From contig NZ_CP072984.1 in NCBI RefSeq assembly GCF_024397795.1, positions 1 to 19,578 of the forward strand: DNA of 19,578 bases, in the 5' to 3' direction. Origin of the DNA: Lactobacillus intestinalis (lineage in GTDB: Bacteria; Bacillota; Bacilli; Lactobacillales; Lactobacillaceae). Under the pieces are notes generated by a model, which did no database searches, had not been told where the DNA came from, and saw nothing but the letters and a program-made list of their open reading frames with translations. Below are positions 7,110-15,112 of this stretch, one piece after another. Numbering within the stretch: position 1 is the first letter of the stretch; every line of letters begins with the position of its first letter. A program made the translations under genes and the position numbers.

Positions 7110-7411
7110 AAAAATTGATGCATAAACAAGAATATAGAATTATCTTAGAAATAATTGGAGGAATAGTATTATCCATAGTAATCAATTTTGTATCTATTAG
7201 TATAGGATACACAAAATATTTTTATTTAGATAATTTTAAAAAAGAATATTTTATCAAGCTTTTAGGATTACCAATATATAAAATCTATAATAAAATTGGA
7301 ACTCCTATTTTAGCTAATATGATATTTATAGGTGTAATTTGCTCCATATTAGTAGTATTTTTAATGGAATTATTTATTGCTAGAAAACAAAGAGGCGCTA
7401 CGAATGATTGA
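7106..7411 (+). CDS. llsX: Small two-helix membrane protein in the llsX position
   Basis: 101 residues. The start overlaps the permease stop (ATGA) behind a GAGGAG site. Two hydrophobic segments, IILEIIGGIVLSIVINFVSI (about 12-33) and a C-terminal one (IFIGVICSILVVFLMELFIA), flank a polar loop. It sits exactly where llsX lies in the listeriolysin S cluster and where a second permease (sagI) lies in streptococci. LlsX is known to be needed for listeriolysin S activity, but its biochemical role is not established. Assignment rests mostly on position and topology, since such a small hydrophobic protein gives little sequence signal. Confidence 0.6.
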   Translation: MKKLMHKQEYRIILEIIGGIVLSIVINFVSISIGYTKYFYLDNFKKEYFIKLLGLPIYKIYNKIGTPILANMIFIGVICSILVVFLMELFIARKQRGATND

Positions 7412-8282
7412 TATTAAACTGAAAGGTATGCTTAACCAACATACTTTGGCCAAAGAAGATTTACATAATATTTCAAATAGTGATAATCATAATGTGTATT
7501 CTCAACTAATACTAGCTAATGCTAATTCTGAGATGCTAAGCTACATGTTAAATCTAAATCATCAAAAATTAAATGATTTTAAAAGTATGTTAGCTTACAA
7601 TCAAATAAATGAAGCGGGTTTAATAAACGAAGCACAATATTTAAATGAGGTATCCGATTCATCCGTTATAAAATTACCAGCACCTAAAAGACAAATAGGA
7701 GTAAGTATTACCAAAGTTCTTTCCAAAAGACATAGTTGTCGAAAATTTAGTAGTATTCCCATTTCTAAACGTGTCCTCTCTACGTTGCTACATTATTCTT
7801 GGGGTACATCTCCAAGAAAAATATACACGGACAGTCTTACGATAAACACGAGATATTATGCGTCTGGTGGTGGATTGTATCCTATTAAAGTATATATCTA
7901 TTGCAATAATGTTGAAGACATGAAGTCGGGTTTTTATCTGTACCAGCCTTTATCTAATACTTTACTTCCATTATCGCAAGATAAAGCTATAAATATTGAT
8001 AATTTTTACGAGGGAGAAGGGATAGAGGTTTCTTCTTCTAATTTGAGCGTATTTTATGGTTTTAGAGTGAGTTCATTATATTTAAAATATGGAGAATTAT
8101 CATTATTACTGGCTATAGCAGAAGTTGGGGAGATGTCTCAAAATTTTGATTTAGTGGCTACATCATTAGGCTTATCTGGTTGTACCATTGCGGGTTTTAA
8201 AAAAAGATATATAGAAAATATATTAGATTTTGATCATATTGATGAACATATATTGTTAAGCAGTATTTGTGGAAAAGAGTAA
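7404..8282 (+). CDS. llsB: SagB/LlsB-type FMN-dependent azoline dehydrogenase
   Basis: Oxidises thiazoline/oxazoline rings on the precursor to azoles, using FMN. I chose ATG 7404, with AGAGG eight bases upstream, over an upstream TTG at 7377; this gives 292 residues and an 8-bp overlap with the previous gene. Nitroreductase-fold features: FMN-contact motif RHSCRKF (109-115), SGGGLYPIKVYIY (154-166), and LKYGE (227-231) where the Lys-Tyr pair needed by this dehydrogenase class is expected, followed by AEVGEMSQNFDLVATSLGL and GCTIAGF. The first ~95 residues are a poorly conserved N-terminal region as usual for SagB proteins. All expected motifs are present, so it should be active. Confidence 0.93.
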   Translation: MIDIKLKGMLNQHTLAKEDLHNISNSDNHNVYSQLILANANSEMLSYMLNLNHQKLNDFKSMLAYNQINEAGLINEAQYLNEVSDSSVIKLPAPKRQIGVSITKVLSKRHSCRKFSSIPISKRVLSTLLHYSWGTSPRKIYTDSLTINTRYYASGGGLYPIKVYIYCNNVEDMKSGFYLYQPLSNTLLPLSQDKAINIDNFYEGEGIEVSSSNLSVFYGFRVSSLYLKYGELSLLLAIAEVGEMSQNFDLVATSLGLSGCTIAGFKKRYIENILDFDHIDEHILLSSICGKE

Positions 8283-8287
8283 TAATT

Positions 8288-9214
8288 ATGAATACATATA
8301 TCAAACCACAGAATGTGTATATTGAAAATTTAAGTGATAGATTTAAAATTTCAAAAGGATTCTTACATAAACAAACCCTAGTGATTGATAAAGAAAAAAG
8401 CAGTAATGCATTTGTAGATGCATTTGAAACATTTATAAGAAATGGAACAATTTCTGTAAAAATAGATAGCGACATAGATAAAGACTTTAAAAAATTAGCC
8501 CAATTTGATCTTATTCATTTCGAAATCGAAGAAAAGAGCAAAAATTTTATAGTAGCAGAAAGAAATGCTATAGATTTCTTGAAAAAATATCTAAATATAA
8601 ATTCAACAGTAGTCGCACCAGATAGTATATTATCTTCTGATGATGTAAATACATTAGTAAATCAAAAGGATAGAGAATTATCAAAAAGTATTAGTGATAG
8701 AGTTGTAAAGAATATAGGAGATAGTAATCTATACGTTATTCTACCTTATAATAGAGAAAAAATTATTCAAGCTATTAACATATTAACTAAAATAAAAAAT
8801 ATGCCATATACATTAATATTTTTTGATAATAGAAACTTATTTGCTACAAATATAGTTCACGGAGAGACAGGTTGCTATGAATGTTTAGCAGATTCTATAA
8901 TTTCGAAGTTTCCCAAGGATATGGAATATTATAGAAATCATTATTTTATTAAGTCACCCGAAAAATTCGATATTTCAATTTACGGGGTTATCATTAGTAT
9001 TTTAAATAATGAATTGAAAAACGTAAACCTTTATGGAGATACTGCACTTAGAGGAAATGTTTTCCATCTTTACTTACCTACATACGAAAGCGATTTCGAC
9101 TTTAATAAAAGACAAACAAGTTGTACAACTTGTTCTACAGTAAATAATATCTTATTTGCAGAACAAAATATGAAATCATGTGAAATTATGAAAGAAGTTT
9201 TGAGAAAATGTTAG
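8288..9214 (+). CDS. llsY: SagC/LlsY-type E1-like partner of the cyclodehydratase
   Basis: 308 residues. It is the leader-binding, E1-ubiquitin-activating-like partner that presents the precursor to the YcaO enzyme. The N-terminal ~95 residues would be the peptide-recognition (winged-helix RRE) domain. The later part has a Rossmann-like segment (NLYVILPYNREKIIQAINIL, about 147-166) and two CxxC pairs, GCYECLAD (C196, C199) and SCTTCSTV (C279, C282), the tetracysteine zinc site of this family. Start at ATG 8288 with an AAAGAG site; an upstream TTG at 8267 would overlap llsB. It overlaps the next gene by 7 bp. Its sequence is divergent, so assignment leans on the zinc motif and on gene order. 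Confidence 0.85.
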   Translation: MNTYIKPQNVYIENLSDRFKISKGFLHKQTLVIDKEKSSNAFVDAFETFIRNGTISVKIDSDIDKDFKKLAQFDLIHFEIEEKSKNFIVAERNAIDFLKKYLNINSTVVAPDSILSSDDVNTLVNQKDRELSKSISDRVVKNIGDSNLYVILPYNREKIIQAINILTKIKNMPYTLIFFDNRNLFATNIVHGETGCYECLADSIISKFPKDMEYYRNHYFIKSPEKFDISIYGVIISILNNELKNVNLYGDTALRGNVFHLYLPTYESDFDFNKRQTSCTTCSTVNNILFAEQNMKSCEIMKEVLRKC

Positions 9215-10518
9215 TATTTCAAAATGATCTTAATTATAATTTATATCGACAAAAACTACTAGGTGGTAATGTATCGGGTATTTGGAAGAATAATGTTTAT
9301 TTTTTAGGGGCCAGTTCGTATCCAATCCCCAAGTACCATTATTTAACTGCACAGTTTAATAATTTTGAGAAAAATATCTTTCATGACCATATGTCAGTGA
9401 ACTACCATTTAAGTGGCTATGGAACGGAATATAATGAAGCATTAGCCTCCTTCTTAGGTGAAAGTTCAGAAAGATATTCGTTTACATTATTATATAAGAA
9501 TATTAAAAATCAAATTATACATGCTACCTATAATGATTTAAAGAAAAAATTCCCTAACGATCTTATTCTAGATCTTTCGTTAATAAATGTTTATTTTAAG
9601 AAAAAAGATATTACTCATTATATAGAACCTAATGATTTAATATCTTGGGTCCCAATGTATTCTTTATTGAATAGTAAATTAAAAGTATACGTGCCTTTAC
9701 AAATGGTGGTGCTTTTTGATAAAAAAATATTTAATAAAGAAAAAAGATTTTTAAATAGTGCGGTTTCTACTGGAACAGCCTCACAAGAGACATTTAAAAA
9801 AAGCATACAAAATGCAATTATAGAAATTTTACAAATAGATTCTTACAATTTATGGTGGTATGGAGGATTCACTGGAACAAAATTAGATGTAAACATTAAA
9901 GAGCTGCTTCAAAAATGGTTTAACAATGAATCAGTTAATAATTTTATAAAAAAGTTTGATGTTAAATTTACTGATATTTCTTTTGATAAACCTATTCCTA
10001 TTGTAGTCTGTGAAATTTCTGCAAAAGATTCTAATTTGCCCAAATATGTAGTTGGGGTACAAGGTGGTCTAAACTTAAATAAGTGTTTGTATAGAGGATT
10101 TTTAGAAGCACTAACAGTTTTAGAATACTGTTTCACTACCATTTGGAATAATACAGAAAAATTTAAAAATATAAAAAAAGATATATCTAAGCTATCTATA
10201 GATAACTTAGATGATAATGTTATTTACTACGCTAAGTATGGTATTCAAAATTTAAAGAGAGAAAGAAAATGTTGCTTAGAAAAACATAAGAAAGTTAACT
10301 CATTTAATGAGTTAATAAAAAGTATCAGTAAATTCAGTAAATTTGCTTGTTACTTAAACATTACCCCAGTAGAATTTTATAATAAGAATTTTGTTGTTTC
10401 TCGAGTATTAATTCCAGAATTATTATCCCTTCCTTTACCGTCCTTTCCACCATATTATCATCCTCGATATGCTAATATAGGAGGAATATTAAACTATGTA
10501 CCGCATCCAATGGCTTAG
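9208..10518 (+). CDS. llsD: SagD/LlsD-type YcaO cyclodehydratase
   Basis: ATP-dependent YcaO enzyme, 436 residues, that cyclises Cys/Ser/Thr side chains of the precursor into azolines, acting with the preceding protein. ATP/Mg motifs are recognisable: the GESSERYS segment (84-91), the STGTASQETFKKSIQNAIIE region with E206 and D211 (ILQIDSY), and GVQGGLNLNKCLYRGFLEAL (283-302). The C-terminus is proline-rich (LPLPSFPPYYHPRY ... VPHPMA), matching the PxPxP-type end of SagD-like YcaO proteins that reaches the active site. The start overlaps the previous gene; no strong ribosome site is seen, so translational coupling is likely. Confidence 0.93.
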   Translation: MLVFQNDLNYNLYRQKLLGGNVSGIWKNNVYFLGASSYPIPKYHYLTAQFNNFEKNIFHDHMSVNYHLSGYGTEYNEALASFLGESSERYSFTLLYKNIKNQIIHATYNDLKKKFPNDLILDLSLINVYFKKKDITHYIEPNDLISWVPMYSLLNSKLKVYVPLQMVVLFDKKIFNKEKRFLNSAVSTGTASQETFKKSIQNAIIEILQIDSYNLWWYGGFTGTKLDVNIKELLQKWFNNESVNNFIKKFDVKFTDISFDKPIPIVVCEISAKDSNLPKYVVGVQGGLNLNKCLYRGFLEALTVLEYCFTTIWNNTEKFKNIKKDISKLSIDNLDDNVIYYAKYGIQNLKRERKCCLEKHKKVNSFNELIKSISKFSKFACYLNITPVEFYNKNFVVSRVLIPELLSLPLPSFPPYYHPRYANIGGILNYVPHPMA

Positions 10519-11089
10519 TTTTATTATTTTTTTCTTAACATGTTTTCCTGGACTTATATTAGTTTTAATGAGAAAAGTAAATTTCTTACGTTTTACTTCG
10601 GACTTTTTTAAGTACGCTATATGTCTTGGAATATGTGACATTTCTACTCTTTTAATTATTGCACATCGCTATTTTGTAATACTGAATAGCATATTGTATG
10701 TATTAGTTCCGTTTTGTTGCTATTTTATAGAAAAATCATCGTTAACTCACAATGTTCATCTATCTATATTTAATAGTAAAAAAGCCATTATCGCAATTCT
10801 TTTCTACCCATTGTTAGAAGAATTAAATTTTAGATATAATTTATTTTTTATTTGTAATGTTATTGGATTACAAGCATGGCAATTTTGTCTATTATCAATA
10901 CTTACATTTGTTTTTTCTCATATAATTTATCAAGGAATTGTATCTTTAAATAAAATTATTTTTGCTACTCTCATTACCTTAATATTCTTGTTTACTCAAA
11001 ATTTATTTTTAGTAATCGGCATTCACTGTTTATTTAATTCACTTGTGTTTTTAGATAGAAGTAATCAACATCAAATATATAACTTATAA
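10496..11089 (+). CDS. llsP: CPBP-family intramembrane metalloprotease (SagE/LlsP-like)
   Basis: Last gene of the operon: a 197-residue membrane protein with about six hydrophobic segments. All three CPBP/Abi motifs are present: E108-E109 with R113 (LLEELNFRYN), F-V-F-S-H142 (FVFSH), and H177 with N181 (IGIHCLFNS). In streptolysin S-type clusters this protein is thought to remove the leader peptide and may give self-protection. It has its own AGGAGG (10479-10484) inside the end of the YcaO gene, overlapping it by 23 bp. Catalytic residues are intact. Cleavage site, probably after the Gly before the first core Cys, is inference. Confidence 0.9.
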   Translation: MYRIQWLSFIIFFLTCFPGLILVLMRKVNFLRFTSDFFKYAICLGICDISTLLIIAHRYFVILNSILYVLVPFCCYFIEKSSLTHNVHLSIFNSKKAIIAILFYPLLEELNFRYNLFFICNVIGLQAWQFCLLSILTFVFSHIIYQGIVSLNKIIFATLITLIFLFTQNLFLVIGIHCLFNSLVFLDRSNQHQIYNL

Positions 11090-11189
11090 TATTAAAATTA
11101 TAAGAAATCCCCCCAGTTTTTTATAATCCCTACGTTATTGCCCAGCATTACCAAACTTTTGTAGTTTCCTTTCTTCTTAAAATGCTTGA

Positions 11190-11420
11190 GGGGACGATCG
11201 TAACTTCATTGTATTGCGGAATTGCTCATTTAGCTCATTAATTGACAATGGCTCTAAAGCTTGCCATAGTGCTTTCTGATTAATTTATCAGGGGGTAAAT
11301 CTTTCTGATTAATGAGACTCAATCGCTTATTGAAATCTCTATTTGGTGAGTGATGTGGGTTAAATCTACCATCAGAATATTCAGCAATAATTTGATTGGC
11401 ACTATCTTTATCATTATGTT
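11190..11420 (-). pseudogene. Decayed minus-strand gene fragment
   Basis: Between the operon and the convergent repB, the minus strand reads as protein in two frames: first NDKDSANQIIAEYSDGRF, NPHHSPNRDFNKRL and on to a Pro-Pro-Asp-Lys segment at about 11285, then after a shift KALWQALEPLSINELNEQFR ending QAF and a stop near 11181. No start codon or ribosome site is visible. I do not recognise the family; a transposase or plasmid-protein remnant is possible. The rest of 11090-11190 shows nothing clear. Confidence 0.4.
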
Positions 11421-11459
11421 AGTATCTTGATCATTTAGAGCAAAATGACCAAGATACTT
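11420..11459. terminator. Hairpin, possible weak terminator
   Basis: AGTATCTTGATCATTT and AAATGACCAAGATACT form a 16-bp stem with one mismatch and a 6-nt loop, followed on the plus strand by TTTCATT. The T run is weak, and it may only be a remnant of an insertion end. Confidence 0.45.
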
Positions 11460-11485
11460 TTCATTATTTGCTATAACTCTCTATT

Positions 11486-11523
11486 AAAAAAACGACCAAG
11501 TTGTTTTACTTGGTCGTTTTTTT
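11486..11523. terminator. Bidirectional terminator between the bacteriocin operon and repB
   Basis: Stem CGACCAAG (11493-11500) with CTTGGTCG (11509-11516), flanked by seven A and seven T so that both strands end in T runs. It separates the plus-strand operon from the convergent minus-strand repB. Confidence 0.88.
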
Positions 11524-11552
11524 AATTGCACTACTTTATCCTCTTATCCAGA

Positions 11553-11580
11553 GACTAAAGAATCTCAACACTACAGGATA
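11553..11580 (+). repeat. dif-like 28-bp motif, copy 4
   Basis: Left arm GACTAAAGAAT, centre CTCAAC, right arm ACTACAGGATA. It ends 6 bp from the last base of the repB gene. Confidence 0.65.
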
Positions 11581-11586
11581 ACAAAA

Positions 11587-12930
11587 CTAATCAAAATCAA
11601 ACTTCAATTCGTATGGTCTCTTATCTTCTTCTCGCTTATATTTACCAAAGTTTTCTCGGACTAATCTATTTATTTCTAAATTAACTGATTCAGACTTGTA
11701 ATCATCTAAACGATGACTATCAATTAACTGTATTACCAACGAATTAATTAGTATCTTACGATGCGGGATGTAAGGCTTATCTGAATGTTCAGTTTTGGCA
11801 GCTAATTTTATTTGTTTATCAAAACATGCCCGTTCAATAATTGCTAAATCTTGCAAATCCCATTCTTTTAATTTTCCATTTTTAAGTAAATCTTCGTAAG
11901 TCATAATAATTGCTTCCAAATCCGTAATTTTATAGCCTGATAAGCCGTATAAATCTGATCTATGGGTTATTCCTCGTTTTATTCTATGATCGCTCTCAGG
12001 GTCTAAAAATACGGTTTGTGGGTGTGCTGATTCATAATACTTTTTAGTAGTGCCTAATTTTAGACCACGATAACGATCTATGGCGCGAAATTTTTGTTCT
12101 ACATTTAAAAAAGTGTTCGTCATAATTGAATACAGATGTGTAGTCTCTTCAATCCTCTTATTATAACCAACATCTTTTTGCGTTTTAGATTCAGGTCTAA
12201 AGGTAAAAGTATAGCCAATTAATTTTCTTCCTCGAATTCCCTTAGAATAATTCTTAGTAATTCGAAAATTCATAAAGTACGGAGCTAAGTACTCTGCTGT
12301 TGGATTGAGTATTTTTTGGTCAATACTTCCGGGACGATAGCTCTTAGGCACATCAAGTGCATTCCTAAATTCCTCTAAGGTAAAGGTCTTTTTGCCTACC
12401 GTCCGCCATTGTTTTAGATACATAAACAACTTCTTTGAATAGGAAGTATGAAGTCGAGTTGCTTGTTCTAAGGCAAATCTCGTCCATTGCGATAAATTAT
12501 TGAAATACTTTGTTGCCTGTGGTGAAACTCTAATCCAAGCATTGTAATCAGTATCGATGTAAGACTGGCTAAAGATATTAACATTCATATATATCTTTTT
12601 GTCCCCATCTTCTTGTTCCAAGCTGGCCTGAATAGTCATGAATTTCTTCAACGTATCATTTGATTTTTTGATAAATTCATCATTTGTTATATGTTTTCTA
12701 AAATACATTAATTCTTTTACTTTAGAAATTGGAATTTTGATTAGATTATCTTTTTGATCTAAGACCTGAGAATCAATGATATTCCACCAGTCAATATCAA
12801 AGGGCGTCCACTTTTTGGAAAAGTTAGGAAATCCTTTTACAAGCAGATCATTATCCATCTTGACGATGGTACTCAATTTCTTATTTTGATCTTCGTCACT
12901 AATTTCAATGAGATTAAGTTCTTCAGACAT
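11587..12930 (-). CDS. repB: RepB-type replication initiator (Rep_3 superfamily)
   Basis: Plasmid replication initiator of 447 residues. It binds the iterons upstream and opens the origin. The N-terminal half has the paired winged-helix domains of Rep_3 initiators: start of the domain at about 60-100 (IPISKVKELMYFRKH), the dimer-helix signature TSYSKKLFMYLKQWR (162-176), and a second winged helix with TFTLEEFRNALDVPKSYRP (182-200). The C-terminal ~200 residues are the extra domain found in lactobacillus RepB proteins. I use ATG at 12928-12930 (AGGATGG upstream); a GTG one codon earlier is equally placed. Overlapping inverted half-iterons at its promoter point to autorepression. It appears intact and defines a theta-type plasmid. 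Confidence 0.92.
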   Translation of the reverse strand: MSEELNLIEISDEDQNKKLSTIVKMDNDLLVKGFPNFSKKWTPFDIDWWNIIDSQVLDQKDNLIKIPISKVKELMYFRKHITNDEFIKKSNDTLKKFMTIQASLEQEDGDKKIYMNVNIFSQSYIDTDYNAWIRVSPQATKYFNNLSQWTRFALEQATRLHTSYSKKLFMYLKQWRTVGKKTFTLEEFRNALDVPKSYRPGSIDQKILNPTAEYLAPYFMNFRITKNYSKGIRGRKLIGYTFTFRPESKTQKDVGYNKRIEETTHLYSIMTNTFLNVEQKFRAIDRYRGLKLGTTKKYYESAHPQTVFLDPESDHRIKRGITHRSDLYGLSGYKITDLEAIIMTYEDLLKNGKLKEWDLQDLAIIERACFDKQIKLAAKTEHSDKPYIPHRKILINSLVIQLIDSHRLDDYKSESVNLEINRLVRENFGKYKREEDKRPYELKFDFD

Positions 12931-12960
12931 CACAAACCATCCTAATTATCTTTTTTATTA

Positions 12961-12999
12961 ATTATAAAAGAAACACCATATCAATGCAATTTGGTGTTT
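12961..12999 (-). promoter_or_regulatory. repB promoter with half-iteron inverted repeat
   Basis: On the minus strand TTGCAT (12984-12989), 17-bp spacer, TATAAT (12961-12966). AAACACCA (12971-12978) and TGGTGTTT (12992-12999) form an inverted repeat flanking the -35; each arm carries the GGTGTT core of the iterons. This is the usual layout for repression by Rep dimers. Confidence 0.85.
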
Positions 13000-13024
13000 T
13001 AAATAAAGAAGATAATTTTTGTTT

Positions 13025-13350
13025 TCCCTTTTTGGTGTTCTTTATTGAGTATTTTTACTATATTTTGTATTTAAGCTAAGGGCAGCCATCTATATATAGT
13101 GTTTTTCATCTTAAATAAGTTATCCACTCCCTTTTGGGTGCTCCTTATTACTTTAAGGCAGAATCTATACTCCCTTTTTGGTGTTTCTTTTAACTTTAAA
13201 AAGTTATCCACTCCCTTTTGGGTGTTATAAACCTCCCCTTTTGGTGTTTAATAAATCTCCCCTTTTGGTGTTCCTTTTAGTATTTTTACTCCCTTTTGGG
13301 TGTTCCTTTCTCCCTTTTGGGTGTTCCTTTCTCCCTTTTGGGTGTTCCTT
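13025..13350. repeat. Origin of replication: nine iterons with DnaA boxes
   Basis: Nine copies of CTCCCTTTTGGGTGTTCC or close variants start at about 13025, 13127, 13169, 13211, 13233, 13257, 13289, 13310 and 13331. The last three are exact tandem 21-bp units and earlier gaps are about one to two units long. TTATCCACT at 13120-13128 and 13204-13212 matches the DnaA box in eight of nine bases, and each runs directly into an iteron. These are the Rep and DnaA binding sites of the origin. An ORF reading across the repeats is an artefact. Confidence 0.9.
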
Positions 13351-13351
13351 A

Positions 13352-13456
13352 TATAGCGCAAATGCAGATGGCTCAAGGGCTCACGAATGCGCTAAAGGTA
13401 ATTAAAGGTAATTAAAGGGTTATATATAAAGGTATATTAGTATTAAAGGTATTAAA
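13352..13456. other. Origin-adjacent dyad and AT-rich unwinding zone
   Basis: After the iterons come a 7-bp dyad (TAGCGCA near 13353 with TGCGCTA near 13388) enclosing a GGCTCA direct repeat, and then short repeats of TTAAAGGTA and AAAGGTATTA (13394-13456). Such short AT-rich repeats next to iterons usually form the DNA unwinding element. The remaining sequence to 13546 shows nothing else. Confidence 0.65.
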
Positions 13457-13546
13457 GGAATGTCATTTTCAAAGAAAAAAATAAATCTAGAACATAAATT
13501 GTTCAAAACTTGAATTATTGTAATTAAGTATTAATTTCTTTACCCA

Positions 13547-13599
13547 TAAAAAAGAGACTAAGAAGTTACATTTATGCAATGTAGACATTTCTTAATCTC
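13547..13599 (-). terminator. Terminator of the minus-strand gene at 13607-14221
   Basis: An imperfect long stem (GAGACTAAGAA at 13554-13564 with TTCTTAATCTC at 13589-13599, inner ACATT/AATGT) is followed on the minus strand by six T. Confidence 0.7.
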
Positions 13600-13606
13600 A
13601 AAACAG

Positions 13607-14221
13607 TTATTGTTTATTTATATTTGCAATGATTTCAGTATCAGTTTTTTCTTTTTGAGGATCATTTGAATAACAAAAACTACGTCTAGACTCGATTCCT
13701 AATTTTTGAAACAGACCAGGTCTATATAACTTAGTCTTATCGGAATTAAAAGGTGATCTCTGTTTCTCCACTGGATTCATTATTGTACCGTAGCAATAAA
13801 TTTTAGTCGGATCTTCTGAATCAGATTGGCTTAAAGAGTAGTTTAAACATTTAAGTTGAGTTTCATCATAGTGATTTGGAACTTGAGTAGGAACTACCTT
13901 ATTAAGAGTTTGAGCAAATTGCTTCATCAATTGTCCCATATTTGGCCCGTAGGCAATTCCAAAGTACTTTCTTATAGATTTAATCTCATCAAGGAGACTA
14001 TTACTATTAGCTTCTACTACATAATTATCTTGGGGATTGTTATATTTCATAAATTCCAACTGAACCAATGCATATGGCTTAACTCTCTTGATTGGATCTA
14101 TAAACCGTTTAACGAGAACGACATACTTAATATTTTTATAGACAAAAATAAAACTAGAAATAGTCCAATCCTTGGCTTTCATATCATTTTTTAACAACAT
14201 AAGGTTATCTAGACTTTTCAT
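13607..14221 (-). CDS. Hypothetical plasmid protein (possibly DUF6037)
   Basis: 204 residues, soluble. The N-terminal part alternates beta-like stretches (WTISSFIFVYKNIKYVVLVK, about 19-38), then a central helix region (SLLDEIKSIRKYFGIAYG) and a polar C-terminus with KTKLYRPGLFQKLGIES. The N-terminal pattern recalls the DUF6037 family of Firmicute proteins, which I recall only loosely. It is transcribed from a promoter that shares its -35 with the divergent gene at 14369, so the two may be co-regulated. Complete, with its own terminator. Function unknown. Confidence 0.8.
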   Translation of the reverse strand: MKSLDNLMLLKNDMKAKDWTISSFIFVYKNIKYVVLVKRFIDPIKRVKPYALVQLEFMKYNNPQDNYVVEANSNSLLDEIKSIRKYFGIAYGPNMGQLMKQFAQTLNKVVPTQVPNHYDETQLKCLNYSLSQSDSEDPTKIYCYGTIMNPVEKQRSPFNSDKTKLYRPGLFQKLGIESRRSFCYSNDPQKEKTDTEIIANINKQ

Positions 14222-14256
14222 GTTTTTCTTCCTTTCTTCTCTTGATTTTAAAAGTT

Positions 14257-14306
14257 ATTGTATCATTTATAAAATGGTTGTCAATTGATAAAACAGTTTG
14301 TATAAT
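14257..14306. promoter_or_regulatory. Divergent promoters with overlapping -35 elements
   Basis: Plus strand: TTGTCA (14278-14283), 17 bp, TATAAT (14301-14306), driving the gene at 14369. Minus strand: TTGACA (14284-14279), 16 bp, TACAAT (14262-14257), driving the gene at 14221. The two -35 boxes occupy the same base pairs, so polymerase binding should be mutually exclusive. Confidence 0.8.
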
Positions 14307-14368
14307 ATGTTTTAGATAAACATCGATTTATATTATTGTGATATCAATTTAATAAAAGGAGTAATCTT

Positions 14369-14992
14369 ATGGTAACCCTTAATAATTTCATGATTAGCGA
14401 GTTAAGAGCTTTCCATTTACCTGTTAACAAAAAAAATTTAGCAAAATTGAGAAATAAATATACAAAAGAGCTAAAAGCGCAGCAACTATGGGAAAATGCA
14501 CAAACTGAAATTAGAGGGAAGTCTAAAACAAAGTTATTTAAACAAGAAGACTTGCAACAAATCTCAAGAAAATTTTATAAGTACATGACCAATCTTGTAA
14601 TTCAAGAGTCAGGGTTTAGTAAACAAGAAATACTTACTGAAGCTAAAAAAAACGCTCAGGACATCGAAGATAGCCAAAGAGATTGGATAGATTTTATTAA
14701 TACTCATACCCAAGAAGAAGTTTATGACTACCAAAATCGCTATAATTATGACCCAGCCCCACCAGCAACGGAAAAGCAAAAAAGAAAAGGACTAAACGAA
14801 TTAATGTTGAAGGCTCTGTTTGATAAATTTTTTACTATGAATGATGAGCAAAAAGAGCTCTTTTTTAATGACTTATCAACCAACTACTGGGACTACGAAG
14901 AAGTTGGAGACAATCCTAATTTTGTTATTGGCCAAAAAAGACTCAAAAACCCTGAAAAATATTATTACTCAGAAAAAAAAGAAGCTGATTAA
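14369..14992 (+). CDS. Hypothetical charged helical protein
   Basis: 207 residues with an AAAGGAG site. It is highly charged and mainly helical by composition: Lys-rich helices (NKKNLAKLRNKYTKELKAQQ at 20-39), an acidic C-terminal half with FDKFFTMNDEQKELFFNDL, and a tail NPEKYYYSEKKEAD. No membrane segment and no catalytic motif seen. Such proteins are frequent next to replication/partition genes of lactobacillus plasmids, but I do not know a function. Its 3' end is part of the terminator hairpin. Confidence 0.8.
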   Translation: MVTLNNFMISELRAFHLPVNKKNLAKLRNKYTKELKAQQLWENAQTEIRGKSKTKLFKQEDLQQISRKFYKYMTNLVIQESGFSKQEILTEAKKNAQDIEDSQRDWIDFINTHTQEEVYDYQNRYNYDPAPPATEKQKRKGLNELMLKALFDKFFTMNDEQKELFFNDLSTNYWDYEEVGDNPNFVIGQKRLKNPEKYYYSEKKEAD

Positions 14993-15010
14993 AGCTTCTT
15001 TTTTTCTGAG
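14968..15010 (+). terminator. Terminator overlapping the 3' end of the gene at 14369
   Basis: A long stem CTCAGAAAAAAAAGAAGCT (14968-14986) pairs with 14993-15010 over a 6-nt loop that holds the stop codon. T run included in the 3' arm. Confidence 0.85.
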
Positions 15011-15084
15011 TTTCGATTATCTCCTCACCTAAATTAGTAAATTCAATATTATCATGCTCTAACGTATCTTTGTATGTACTACTT

Positions 15085-15112
15085 CATCTAACTATCTTAG
15101 CACTACAAGATG
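15085..15112 (+). repeat. dif-like 28-bp motif, copy 5
   Basis: Left arm CATCTAACTAT, centre CTTAGC, right arm ACTACAAGATG, ending one base before the parB-like stop codon. The outer ends CATCT/AGATG are themselves inverted repeats. Confidence 0.7.

Noticed and set aside
8197..8475. Minus-strand ORF across the llsB-llsY junction
   Set aside because: It lies opposite two well-supported genes; composition is that of the complement.
11260..11285. Further dif-like copy around CCATAGTGCTTTC
   Set aside because: It matches only a short AGTGCT core, arms do not fit, and it lies inside a decayed coding sequence.
11090..11586. Complete insertion sequence next to the operon
   Set aside because: There are no terminal inverted repeats or intact transposase; only frame-shifted fragments of an unrecognised protein are seen.
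13310..13350. CRISPR array made of the 21-bp repeats
   Set aside because: Units are tandem with no unique spacers and lie upstream of repB, so they are iterons; no cas genes are present.
13178..13405. Plus-strand ORF across the iterons
   Set aside because: It is only the translation of the tandem origin repeats (repeating Leu-Pro-Phe-Gly-Cys-Ser pattern), with no ribosome site.
13856..14194. Plus-strand ORF opposite the hypothetical gene at 13607-14221
   Set aside because: The minus-strand gene has promoter, start site and terminator; this frame has none.
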